A stretch of 8,653 nucleotides of DNA from Gemmatimonadota bacterium (GTDB taxonomy: Bacteria > Gemmatimonadota > Gemmatimonadetes > Palauibacterales > Palauibacteraceae): positions 1 through 8,653 of the forward strand of contig JAENXO010000088.1 of the NCBI GenBank assembly GCA_016649455.1. Direction: 5' to 3'. The notes beneath the pieces were generated by a model. The model was not told where the DNA came from. It worked only from the letters and a program-made list of their open reading frames with translations, and ran no database searches. Each line of letters starts with the position of its first letter. The stretch's first letter is position 1. The translations under genes were made by a program, and so were the position numbers. Below are positions 1 through 5,893 of this stretch, piece after piece.

Positions 1-1109
1 CCCGCCCCGAATGCTGCTCCCTGGCGGGCCGCACCGCCCGGCCCCTGCCCCGAGTGCTCCACGAACCCGAGCACCTTGAGTGACAGAACCGGGAACACAC
101 ACGGCATCAGGTTGAGCAGGAGCCCACCGAGAAATGCGAACAGGAGCGCGAGGCCGAGTCCAAAGGACGTCTCGGATTCCGCGGCCGGGTTTTCGGCCAC
201 GATCACTGGTGCGCTGATCTCCACGGCGGCGGTCGGCGCTCCGGCTCCGTCGCGCGCGGTCACCAGCACTCCATGCACCGTGTCCGGAATCCCGGCAGAA
301 AAGCCGGACCGCGCGAGCCGGATTACCAGAGTCTCGCCGTCCCAGTCGGGACGCTGCTCGGCCGCGTGGTCGATGACGTCGCCTTCGGAGGCGAAGAAGT
401 GAACGTCGGACAGATCCGCCTCCAGGACCGGGGCCAACGGGTCTGGCGGGTCGATCTTGAGCCCGTACCACGGCTCCTTGAATCGTGCGAAACTGCTCCA
501 CGCGGGATCGACGACGGGAAGCTCCGCCCGCGCGGTCTCGAACAACGGGGCTGTCATCAGATCGAGCCCCGGCGATGAATCCGATATCTGAAGCGTCAGC
601 TCCAGCTCCGCCTCCGCCGGGAAGCAGTCCTCGATGCACACCAGCCAGTCCGCCCGCCCGGCGAGCCGCACGGTATCACCGGCGGCGAGGCCCGGCGGCG
701 GCGAAATTTCGACCAGCAGCAGCAACTCGTCGAAGAAGCCGTAGCTCACGAGCGGCGGGAACGAAATCAGCTGCGGCGCGGGCCACTGGATCTCTCCGGC
801 TGAGAATCCTGCAGGAAGTCGCCAGGTGATCGAGGCCGGCTCGCCGGAGTCACCGGGGTTCTTCCAGTAGGTGTGCCAGCCAGGCTCGAGCCTCAGCTGG
901 AGGCCGACGGTGAACGACGAGCCCGGTTGAGCGGACCTGGTCTCTGCGATCAGCACGGCTTCGCTGTGCGGGGATAGGTCCGGACCAGCCGGGTCCTGTT
1001 CGCCGGTCACGTTCTGAGCGAATAGCAGAACCGGTGCCGTCACCAGGACAGCGGCAGCTGCGATTAACGTCGCGCCGATTCGTGTCACTATGCGGTACGT
1101 CTCGTTCAT
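1..1109 (-). CDS. DsbD/ScsB-family transmembrane thiol-disulfide reductase, N-terminal part (truncated by window start)
   Basis: DsbD-family proteins pass electrons from cytoplasmic thioredoxin across the inner membrane to periplasmic thiol proteins. Translating the minus strand from ATG at 1109 gives 369 residues without a stop up to the window edge. Residues 1-31 form a signal peptide ending LLFA|Q. A long periplasmic region follows, with the motif WHTYWKNPGDSG near residue 85 and the pair C158-IED-C162 in a WLVCIEDCFP context, as in the DsbD N-terminal (PF11412-type) domain. From about residue 318 a hydrophobic helix starts and contains NLMPCVFPVLSLK; C337 sits where the first redox cysteine of the DsbD membrane domain lies. 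The roughly 285-residue periplasmic part is longer than in E. coli DsbD and closer to ScsB. The rest of the membrane domain and any thioredoxin-like C-terminus are outside the window. No in-frame start lies upstream before a stop. A GGAAG stands only two bases before the ATG, so initiation may be weak or coupled. Confidence 0.9.
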   Translation of the reverse strand, partial: MNETYRIVTRIGATLIAAAAVLVTAPVLLFAQNVTGEQDPAGPDLSPHSEAVLIAETRSAQPGSSFTVGLQLRLEPGWHTYWKNPGDSGEPASITWRLPAGFSAGEIQWPAPQLISFPPLVSYGFFDELLLLVEISPPPGLAAGDTVRLAGRADWLVCIEDCFPAEAELELTLQISDSSPGLDLMTAPLFETARAELPVVDPAWSSFARFKEPWYGLKIDPPDPLAPVLEADLSDVHFFASEGDVIDHAAEQRPDWDGETLVIRLARSGFSAGIPDTVHGVLVTARDGAGAPTAAVEISAPVIVAENPAAESETSFGLGLALLFAFLGGLLLNLMPCVFPVLSLKVLGFVEHSGQGPGGAARQGAAFGA

Positions 1110-1138
1110 CGCTTCCGAAGAGTGGCGGGGACCGGCAT
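1106..1138 (-). other. Possible 10-codon upstream ORF overlapping the dsbD-like start (ATGA)
   Basis: A minus-strand ATG at 1138 opens a short frame reading MPVPATLRKR whose TGA (1108-1106) overlaps the ATG of the dsbD-like gene as ATGA. A purine-rich GAGAGG lies eight bases before it. The arrangement would allow translational coupling, which fits the poorly spaced Shine-Dalgarno of the main gene. Ten codons is too short to judge coding by composition, so this is a position-based suggestion only. Confidence 0.25.
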
Positions 1139-1164
1139 CAACGCTGCCTCTCGATGACGATGAT

Positions 1165-1195
1165 CCTGCGTCGGCCCAGGCGCCAGCCGAGCAGG
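1165..1195 (-). other. Leader hairpin A upstream of the dsbD-like gene
   Basis: CCTGC (1165-1169) pairs with GCAGG (1191-1195), and TCGGC (1171-1175) pairs with GCCGA (1186-1190). One base (1170) is bulged and the loop is ten bases (1176-1185). The ten-pair stem lies between the proposed minus-strand promoter and the dsbD-like ATG, about 55 bases before the start. No T-run follows in the minus direction, so it is not a standard intrinsic terminator. A regulatory leader element is possible. Confidence 0.45.
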
Positions 1196-1211
1196 CACTC
1201 CCGGATGCAAC

Positions 1212-1243
1212 GAGGGCCCGATCGCTCTCACGGTCAGGCCCTC
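1212..1243 (-). other. Leader hairpin B upstream of the dsbD-like gene
   Basis: GAGGGCC (1212-1218) pairs with GGCCCTC (1237-1243). After one non-Watson-Crick position (1219/1236) the inner arms 1220-1224 and 1231-1235 continue the stem around a six-base loop (1225-1230). In the minus-strand RNA 1219/1236 is a G-U wobble and 1222/1233 is an A-C mismatch. In the plus-strand RNA these roles are swapped. Together with hairpin A it makes a compact two-hairpin element. I do not match it to any riboswitch class I know. Confidence 0.45.
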
Positions 1244-1347
1244 ACCGCGCTTTAGAAAGTGTGTCCCGACATCCCCGGCGCGCCTTCAATCTGCGCTCAA
1301 CTCCACGCCGGTCAGCCGCTCCCGCTACGAGCGGCCGGGCACCGAAT

Positions 1348-1376
1348 ATCATACGAATTCAGGATCGAAAATGCAA
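1348..1376 (-). promoter_or_regulatory. Sigma-70-like promoter for the dsbD-like gene
   Basis: Read on the minus strand, TTGCAT (1376-1371) is followed by a 17-base spacer and TATGAT (1353-1348). The -10 matches TATAAT at five of six positions and the -35 matches TTGACA at three. The stretch is clearly more AT-rich than its surroundings. Transcription would start near 1341 and give an untranslated leader of about 230 bases before the ATG at 1109, containing both hairpins. Prediction from sequence only. Confidence 0.5.
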
Positions 1377-1408
1377 GCCCCCGCCAGGGATTGTGCAACA
1401 CCCTATCT

Positions 1409-1423
1409 TGTTGTGCTACAACA
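1409..1423. promoter_or_regulatory. Perfect palindrome TGTTGT-GCT-ACAACA, operator-like
   Basis: Six-base arms (1409-1414 and 1418-1423) flank a three-base centre. The sequence TTGTGC within it (1411-1416) is repeated exactly 20 bases upstream at 1391-1396 as part of TTGTGCAACA, so two related sites lie about two helical turns apart. The site lies in the AT-rich part of the divergent region, next to the -10 candidate at 1439-1444. This fits binding of a dimeric regulator. The regulator is not identifiable from the window. Confidence 0.4.
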
Positions 1424-1444
1424 TTTTACGATGTCACATATCAT
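1415..1444 (+). promoter_or_regulatory. Weak promoter candidate for the GWxTD-domain gene
   Basis: TATCAT at 1439-1444 matches the -10 consensus at five of six positions. The best-spaced -35, GCTACA at 1415-1420 with an 18-base spacer, matches at only three. It overlaps the palindrome at 1409-1423, as expected for a regulated promoter. The leader to the GTG at 1605 would be about 155 bases. Confidence 0.3.
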
Positions 1445-1594
1445 CAGCTTTGTAAGTTGTTTATGCGCAGTCACTTGAGGGGCCGGAACCGCGCCGATTT
1501 GGGTCCTTTGCGGCCCGTACGAACCCGCCGTCCACCTGCACGTTCTGGCGACCCTGCGGATTTCTTGGCAAATTGGGAATGTGGGAATTGAACT

Positions 1595-1599
1595 AGAGG
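1595..1599 (+). promoter_or_regulatory. Ribosome binding site deciding the GTG start at 1605
   Basis: AGAGG ends five bases before GTG at 1605. The in-frame GTG at 1581 and ATG at 1623 have no comparably spaced purine-rich site, so 1605 is preferred although a longer reading from 1581 is open. Confidence 0.55.
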
Positions 1600-1604
1600 C
1601 GCGA

Positions 1605-4403
1605 GTGGCAAAACACCGTCGCATGGAACAGCCGAGCGATCCGGGTGGGCGCAACGTCCTCCGGCCGCTGTTTCTCTCAATCCTGCTGCTCCTCATCAGT
1701 GGAATGATTCCAGATGCAACCCCGGCCCAGGAGATCCGAGGTCGCCTGGTCACGATCGACGGGGAGGCGGTGCCGTGGGCGCTCGTTCGACTCATCGGCG
1801 ACGACGGCGCGGAAGTGATGACCGTCGTCAGCAGCACCTCCGGAACCTTCCACCTGCGAGCTGCGGATCCCGGCATATTCAGGGTGAAAGCCGAGCGGAT
1901 CGGCTTCGCGGCCACGCTGTCGGAACCCATGTCGCTCAGCCGAGACGTGCCCCACACGCTCGTTCTCACGGCGGTGGACTCCCCGATCGAGCTCCCTGCC
2001 CTGATAATCGAGACGGAGGCGAATTGCGATCTCGGTCGCCGGGCGGGACCCACGTTGCTCGCTGTGTGGACGGAGGTTCGAAAGGCGCTCGAGCTCCAGA
2101 CCGAAACGAGTGAGAGCGGCGCGTACAACTTCGAAGGCGAGCAGTACAAATACATGGTCGATAGACAGGGTCGGCCGTTGAACGAACAGGAAGTGGTGGA
2201 GCAGACCGAGAGGGTCAGATTCTCAGGATCCAGTGGTTTCTACGCGGTCGATCCGGAGACACTCGCCGAGGATGGCTACCGGGTCATCACCCGGGACGGC
2301 GACCGGGTGTACTACGGACCTGACGCAAGAACTCTCCTTTCGGAGTCCTTCCAGTCCGGGCACTGCTACAGCGTGCGTAGAGACGGGGAGCGCCTGGGCC
2401 TCTACTTCGAGCCCGTGCGACAGAGCGACATCGTCGACGTGGAGGGAGCGCTGTGGCTGGACGCCGAGTCGGGAGAGCTGCAGACGATCGAGTTCGAATA
2501 CGTGTCGGCCGGGGTTCCCGGTCACGACCTGGACGGAGGCTACGTCGAGTTCGAACGGCTTCCCGAGGGCGCGTGGATCGTGCGTCGCTGGTGGCTGCGG
2601 GAACCAGTCTACAGCACCCGTTCCAACGCGCGGCAGAGACGAATATCCCCGCTGCTGGAAGCGGGGGCCAGGATCCTGTCGGTCTCGAAGCAAACCGCCG
2701 CCCCCGAGCCGGCTCCTGAGCGAGTCGAACCCAGCGCCGAGTTGCTCGGCGTCTCACAGGAAACGGCGCGCGGACCGGAACCCGCGAAGGCGGACGGGAC
2801 AGGAGGACTCGCGGAGGTGGAGCGCGCTCGGCAACTGTTCTCGGCCGGCCAGCCGGTCGAGGCGTTTGCCGTTATGCGCACGGCGTGCGCTTCTGGTGAC
2901 TCCCTGGCGCTCGAGGCGCTGTGGACCGATTTCCGCGGACTCGCCACTAGTGGTGAACTCGCGGAATGGACTTCACGCCCGCCGACGAGACGCTGTGCGT
3001 TCCTCGGCGACATGATCGCGCAGCGGGCGATGCTGGCTGGCCTGCCGGTCGCATTTCGCCTCGCGCAGCACTACGAGCGCCTCGACCGGGCGAGACAAGA
3101 CTGGGGTCTCGACCGGCCACGCGTGCAGACGGGGGCAGCCGAGTTCTACGGCAGGCACCCGGAGCTCGAGTACGACGACCGGGGGTTGGTGTTCGTCCGC
3201 ATGGGAGAGCCCGACGAGCTCTCGTTCGCCATTGCCGGAGACGAAGGCGCAATGGGCAACCGGATCGAGGGCTGGAGATACGACCGGCCGGAAGGCCCGA
3301 GGGTGTTCTTCTTCGCGCCTGTGACGCGCCTCGGGACCGGAGTGGTCGACTATCGGCTGCTCGACGCGGCGTGGCGGGCGCTGAGCGAGTGGAACGGAGC
3401 GACGAACATAGACATCGTGTTTGGGGAGATTTCCACTGTCGCGCTGCAGAATCTCTACCTGTCGTTCCAGGGACTGGACCCGATATACGCCACCCGTGCA
3501 TATCGCTTCAGATCTCTCGTCGGCGCGAGTCTGTTGCAGGAGCTGTCCAGAGACCGGCACGAGACCCTTGCTGACGTCGCGTTCGCCGTGGATTCCGTGC
3601 CCGATGCTCCGGACGTTACCCCGGGGATACAGTTCGCCTGGGAACGGTTGAGGTTCTTCAATCCGGCCTCGACCGAGACCGTGGTGTGGCTCCTGGCGGC
3701 GGCGCGTGCAGGTGACCTCGAAGCAGGCACCCCCGAACACTCCGACAACGTCTACCGCATTCAGCTGTCTGCCGCGGTGCAAAGGGGCACGGCCGTGACG
3801 GTGGACTCGTCTCTCACCGAGGTGCGCCCGAATCGCGCGCTCGACGACGACGACGCGGTCGTCGCCAGGACTGCCGTGACGGTCGGACCCGGGAGCTATC
3901 CGTTCACGCTAATCCTGCGGGACGGGAACGACCCGGAGCGCGATTCCGGTAACTGGACCCGTGGCAGCGTCGCCGGAATGTTGCCGTCCGATCTTCCTGA
4001 GGTCAGTGACCTGGCCGTGGCAGCTGATTCCGGTGGTACGTGGACCCGGGACGGTGTCACGTTCCTCGCAGTTTCGCCTTCGCATGTCACAAAACCCGAC
4101 GGGGAGCTTCACCTGTACTTCGAGGTTTACGGCCTGCCCGGCGGCTCGCGGTACGAGGTGGACATCCGGGCGGTGCCGGAGCGGGATGCGGAAAAGATCT
4201 GGGCGGTCCAGGCGGGAGCGCTGGCGTACCGTGCCTCGTTCGGGTCAGAGATGCCGGGCTCGAGCGGGATCTCGCCGCACCACCTGCGGCTCGACCTGTC
4301 AGATACGGCGGAGGGAGCCTACGTGCTGGGAGTTCGGGTGACGGACACAGAATCGGGCCTGCAGAGTCTTCCCGTAACGACGCCGGTCATCCGCGCGAGA
4401 TAG
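1605..4403 (+). CDS. Secreted CarboxypepD_reg-like and GWxTD-like two-domain protein, 932 aa
   Basis: I recognise the parts but not a defined function. Residues 1-41 form a long-n-region signal peptide ending DATPA|Q. Residues 43 to about 135 are a carboxypeptidase-regulatory-like beta-sandwich (EIRGRLVTIDGEAVPWALVR at its start, then VKAERIGF), which in TonB-type and surface proteins acts as an extracellular structural module. The segment to about 350 resembles a tail often found after this module in Gemmatimonadota proteins, with C141, the GHC254 motif and a final WWLREPVYS stretch. A Pro/Glu-rich linker (about 366-405) leads to a helical part (about 406-510). Residues 520-540 carry YDDRGLVFVRMGEPDEL, close to the GWxTD-domain signature (DRGRVYIRYGPPDE type), and YFEVYGLPG lies near 837, as in GWxTD C-terminal regions. 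Starts at 1581 (940 aa) or 1623 (926 aa) are alternatives. The next gene begins 155 bases downstream. The role is probably in the envelope or on the surface, but the substrate or partner is unknown. Confidence 0.8.
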   Translation: MAKHRRMEQPSDPGGRNVLRPLFLSILLLLISGMIPDATPAQEIRGRLVTIDGEAVPWALVRLIGDDGAEVMTVVSSTSGTFHLRAADPGIFRVKAERIGFAATLSEPMSLSRDVPHTLVLTAVDSPIELPALIIETEANCDLGRRAGPTLLAVWTEVRKALELQTETSESGAYNFEGEQYKYMVDRQGRPLNEQEVVEQTERVRFSGSSGFYAVDPETLAEDGYRVITRDGDRVYYGPDARTLLSESFQSGHCYSVRRDGERLGLYFEPVRQSDIVDVEGALWLDAESGELQTIEFEYVSAGVPGHDLDGGYVEFERLPEGAWIVRRWWLREPVYSTRSNARQRRISPLLEAGARILSVSKQTAAPEPAPERVEPSAELLGVSQETARGPEPAKADGTGGLAEVERARQLFSAGQPVEAFAVMRTACASGDSLALEALWTDFRGLATSGELAEWTSRPPTRRCAFLGDMIAQRAMLAGLPVAFRLAQHYERLDRARQDWGLDRPRVQTGAAEFYGRHPELEYDDRGLVFVRMGEPDELSFAIAGDEGAMGNRIEGWRYDRPEGPRVFFFAPVTRLGTGVVDYRLLDAAWRALSEWNGATNIDIVFGEISTVALQNLYLSFQGLDPIYATRAYRFRSLVGASLLQELSRDRHETLADVAFAVDSVPDAPDVTPGIQFAWERLRFFNPASTETVVWLLAAARAGDLEAGTPEHSDNVYRIQLSAAVQRGTAVTVDSSLTEVRPNRALDDDDAVVARTAVTVGPGSYPFTLILRDGNDPERDSGNWTRGSVAGMLPSDLPEVSDLAVAADSGGTWTRDGVTFLAVSPSHVTKPDGELHLYFEVYGLPGGSRYEVDIRAVPERDAEKIWAVQAGALAYRASFGSEMPGSSGISPHHLRLDLSDTAEGAYVLGVRVTDTESGLQSLPVTTPVIRAR

Positions 4404-4441
4404 GTGTCCGCGCCAGGTACGCGAGCGCCCCGGACAACTGA

Positions 4442-4465
4442 GCGCGCGAGGCAAGCGACGCGCGC
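4442..4465 (+). terminator. Possible terminator after the GWxTD-domain gene
   Basis: GCGCGCG (4442-4448) and CGCGCGC (4459-4465) form a seven-pair stem with a ten-base loop, followed by ATTTCCTCCTT, which is only weakly T-rich. A second, longer-looped stem (TGTCCG 4405-4410 with CGGACA 4431-4436) lies just upstream. The position between two separate genes fits termination. The poor T-tract makes this tentative. Confidence 0.35.
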
Positions 4466-4483
4466 ATTTCCTCCTTCCCGGGG

Positions 4484-4512
4484 TACAAATCCGGACGCTG
4501 ATCGCGTATACT
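4484..4512 (+). promoter_or_regulatory. Promoter for the M29-like gene
   Basis: TATACT at 4507-4512 matches the -10 consensus at five of six positions. The hexamer 17 bases upstream, TACAAA at 4484-4489, is a weak -35. Transcription would begin near 4519, about 40 bases before the ATG at 4559. This suggests the gene is expressed independently of the gene upstream. Confidence 0.45.
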
Positions 4513-4545
4513 TGAGAGGCCCCCCAACAATCCCCGCCCGCCCTC

Positions 4546-4552
4546 AAGGAGG
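4546..4552 (+). promoter_or_regulatory. Strong Shine-Dalgarno AAGGAGG for the M29-like gene
   Basis: A full AAGGAGG lies six bases before ATG 4559. It is the best ribosome binding site in the window and fixes the start of the M29-like protein, implying efficient translation. Confidence 0.8.
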
Positions 4553-4558
4553 CGCCTC

Positions 4559-5755
4559 ATGGTCATCCGTCTCAGAAGTTCCGTGACCCGATCCCTCGCA
4601 CTCGCCGGCATTGTCGGAATCTGGCTGGCGCCCGCGCCTGCCTTCGCGCAGGACGACGCCCGACTGGCGGGCCAGCTCATCAAGACGTCCGCCTCGGTGG
4701 AGCCGGGGGACCACGTCGTCATTTTCGGTGGCAAGCACTCGCTCGACCTGATGGAGGCCGTGGCGATCGAGGCCCAGAAGGCGGGCGGCATGGTCGAGAT
4801 GATGCTGAACACAGACCGGGTCGCGCGCTCGTACTGGACCGAGGTACCGGATGAGTACGTGAGCCAGGTACCGGAATACTGGGAGCCCTGGCTGAAGACG
4901 GTGGACGTGTGGATCGGACTTCCGACGATCGAAAATCCGGAGGCCACGTTCGGCGACGTCCCGCCGGAACGCTTCGCCCTGGGCGCCGAATCGAATCAGT
5001 TCTTCAACGACATGCTGAACTCGACCCCGCTGCGGGGAGTCGCCGTCACGTATCCGACCGAGGCGGACGCGAAGCAGAACGGCATGGATTTCGCCACCTA
5101 CTCCGCGATGCAGTGGGCCGCGATAAATGCCGACTATGCCGCGATCTCCAGCCACGGGAAGGCGCTCGCCGAGATGCTGAAGGACGCGGACGAGGTGCAC
5201 ATCACGTCTCCGACGGGCACGGACATCCGCTTCTCGATGGGCAATCGGACCGTGTTCGTGGATGACGGGATCGTTACGCCCGAGGAGTCGAAGTCCAAGG
5301 TGTTTCTCGAACGCTGGACGACCCTCCCCGGCGGTCAGGTGTTCGCCTCGATCGACGAGGAGTCGGCGATCGGCCGCGTCATGGACACCGATACCCGCTG
5401 TCAGTTCAAGCCGATGACGGGAGTCCATTTCGTCGTCCGGGACGGGCAGCTGCAGGAGTTCACAGCCGACGAGAACGCGGCCTGCTTCGAGGAAGCGATG
5501 GCTCCGTTCGATGAACTGGCCACGCGAATGGGGTCCTTCTCCATCGGTCTGAATCCTCACCTGAAGGTGATGGAAGATGACGGCGCCAGCTACCGGCCGG
5601 CCGCTGCCGGCGGGATGGTGTGGATCAACTTCGGCGACAACCAGCTGCTCGGTGGTGACAATAAGACCACTGGTGGCTTCGGGTTCCCGATCGTGAACGC
5701 CACCGTGACGGTGGATGGAAAGGTCCTCGTGCAGGATGGCAGGCTGGTCAACTAG
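4559..5755 (+). CDS. Secreted M29 (aminopeptidase T/AmpS-like) family protein, metal ligands apparently lost, 398 aa
   Basis: Residues 1-30 form a clear signal peptide ending APAFA|Q, so the protein is exported, unlike the cytoplasmic M29 enzymes I know. The body follows the M29 order: an N-terminal region with VEPGDHVVIFGG, then LPGGQVF (256-262), GSFSIGLNP (325-333), VWINFGDNQLLGGDN (354-368), GGFGFP (372-377) and a final VDGKVLVQDGRL. In active M29 peptidases as I recall them, these blocks read LPxGEVF, GExxxGxNP, VHIALG and HWD, and their Glu, His and Asp residues bind two metal ions. Here the corresponding positions are Q260, S326, W355 and a GFGF segment, so metal-dependent peptidase activity is unlikely. 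The folded scaffold may act in binding or another reaction. C281 and C309 could form a disulfide. Family assignment is fairly firm from the ordered motifs; loss of ligands is inferred from a by-eye alignment. Confidence 0.72.
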   Translation: MVIRLRSSVTRSLALAGIVGIWLAPAPAFAQDDARLAGQLIKTSASVEPGDHVVIFGGKHSLDLMEAVAIEAQKAGGMVEMMLNTDRVARSYWTEVPDEYVSQVPEYWEPWLKTVDVWIGLPTIENPEATFGDVPPERFALGAESNQFFNDMLNSTPLRGVAVTYPTEADAKQNGMDFATYSAMQWAAINADYAAISSHGKALAEMLKDADEVHITSPTGTDIRFSMGNRTVFVDDGIVTPEESKSKVFLERWTTLPGGQVFASIDEESAIGRVMDTDTRCQFKPMTGVHFVVRDGQLQEFTADENAACFEEAMAPFDELATRMGSFSIGLNPHLKVMEDDGASYRPAAAGGMVWINFGDNQLLGGDNKTTGGFGFPIVNATVTVDGKVLVQDGRLVN

Positions 5756-5758
5756 AGC

Positions 5759-5803
5759 GACGACACCCCGGGGGGAGATCCCGCTCTCCCCGGGTGAATC
5801 GTC
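5759..5803 (+). terminator. Strong GC-rich hairpin after the M29-like gene
   Basis: Starting four bases after the stop codon, GACGA (5759-5763), CACCC (5764-5768) and GGGGAGA (5772-5778) pair in turn with TCGTC (5799-5803), GGGTG (5792-5796) and TCTCCCC (5785-5791), around a six-base loop (5779-5784) with small bulges. No T-tract follows, so if it ends transcription it does so by an atypical route. It may instead protect the 3' end of the mRNA. Confidence 0.45.
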
Positions 5804-5883
5804 CAGCCTCGCCTTGGGACCGTCGTGTGACTCTCCATCTCAGAGTGTGTTTTCCGTCATGACCTGATCATTGTTCAATTCAC

Positions 5884-5888
5884 GGGAG
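5884..5888 (+). promoter_or_regulatory. Shine-Dalgarno GGGAG for the outer-membrane barrel gene
   Basis: GGGAG lies five bases before ATG 5894, supporting this start and the signal peptide that follows. No convincing separate promoter was found in 5804-5883. Confidence 0.6.
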
Positions 5889-5893
5889 CCTGT

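Larger units (their letters stand above)
1110..1604. other. Divergent intergenic control region, no convincing gene
   Basis: These 495 bases separate the minus-strand dsbD-like gene from the plus-strand secreted GWxTD protein. Short open frames cross it, but their translations are rich in Arg, Pro and Ser, have no domain I recognise and no well-placed Shine-Dalgarno. They look like GC-driven chance frames. It contains a minus-strand promoter, two leader hairpins, a possible tiny upstream ORF, an AT-rich stretch (about 1340-1475) with a palindrome and a plus-strand -10 candidate. The stretch 1480-1580 shows nothing I can name. Confidence 0.7.

Noticed and set aside
1138..1245. Known riboswitch, tRNA or other catalogued RNA in the hairpin region
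   Set aside because: I looked for tRNA, 5S, SRP, TPP, cobalamin and glycine riboswitch signature sequences and found none, so it is left as an unnamed leader structure.
1259..1591. 110-codon plus-strand open frame in the divergent region
   Set aside because: Composition is Arg/Pro/Ser-rich with no recognisable domain, no well-spaced Shine-Dalgarno, and it overlaps the promoter-like AT-rich part. It looks like a chance frame.
1403..2155. 250-codon minus-strand open frame
   Set aside because: It lies opposite the well-supported secreted GWxTD protein, and its translation is Ser/Arg-rich without a domain.
2973..3782. 269-codon minus-strand open frame
   Set aside because: Antisense shadow of the GWxTD-domain gene; rich in Arg, Pro and His with no family resemblance.
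3841..3866. GAC repeats with a short palindrome (GACGAC-GCG-GTCGTC)
   Set aside because: It encodes the Asp-rich run ALDDDDAVVA inside a coding region. Codon repetition in GC-rich DNA explains it.
4544..5560. 338-codon minus-strand open frame opposite the M29-like gene
   Set aside because: The translation is low in hydrophobic core patterns and His/Arg/Gly-rich, typical of the antisense of a GC-rich gene. The plus strand has signal peptide, Shine-Dalgarno and family motifs.
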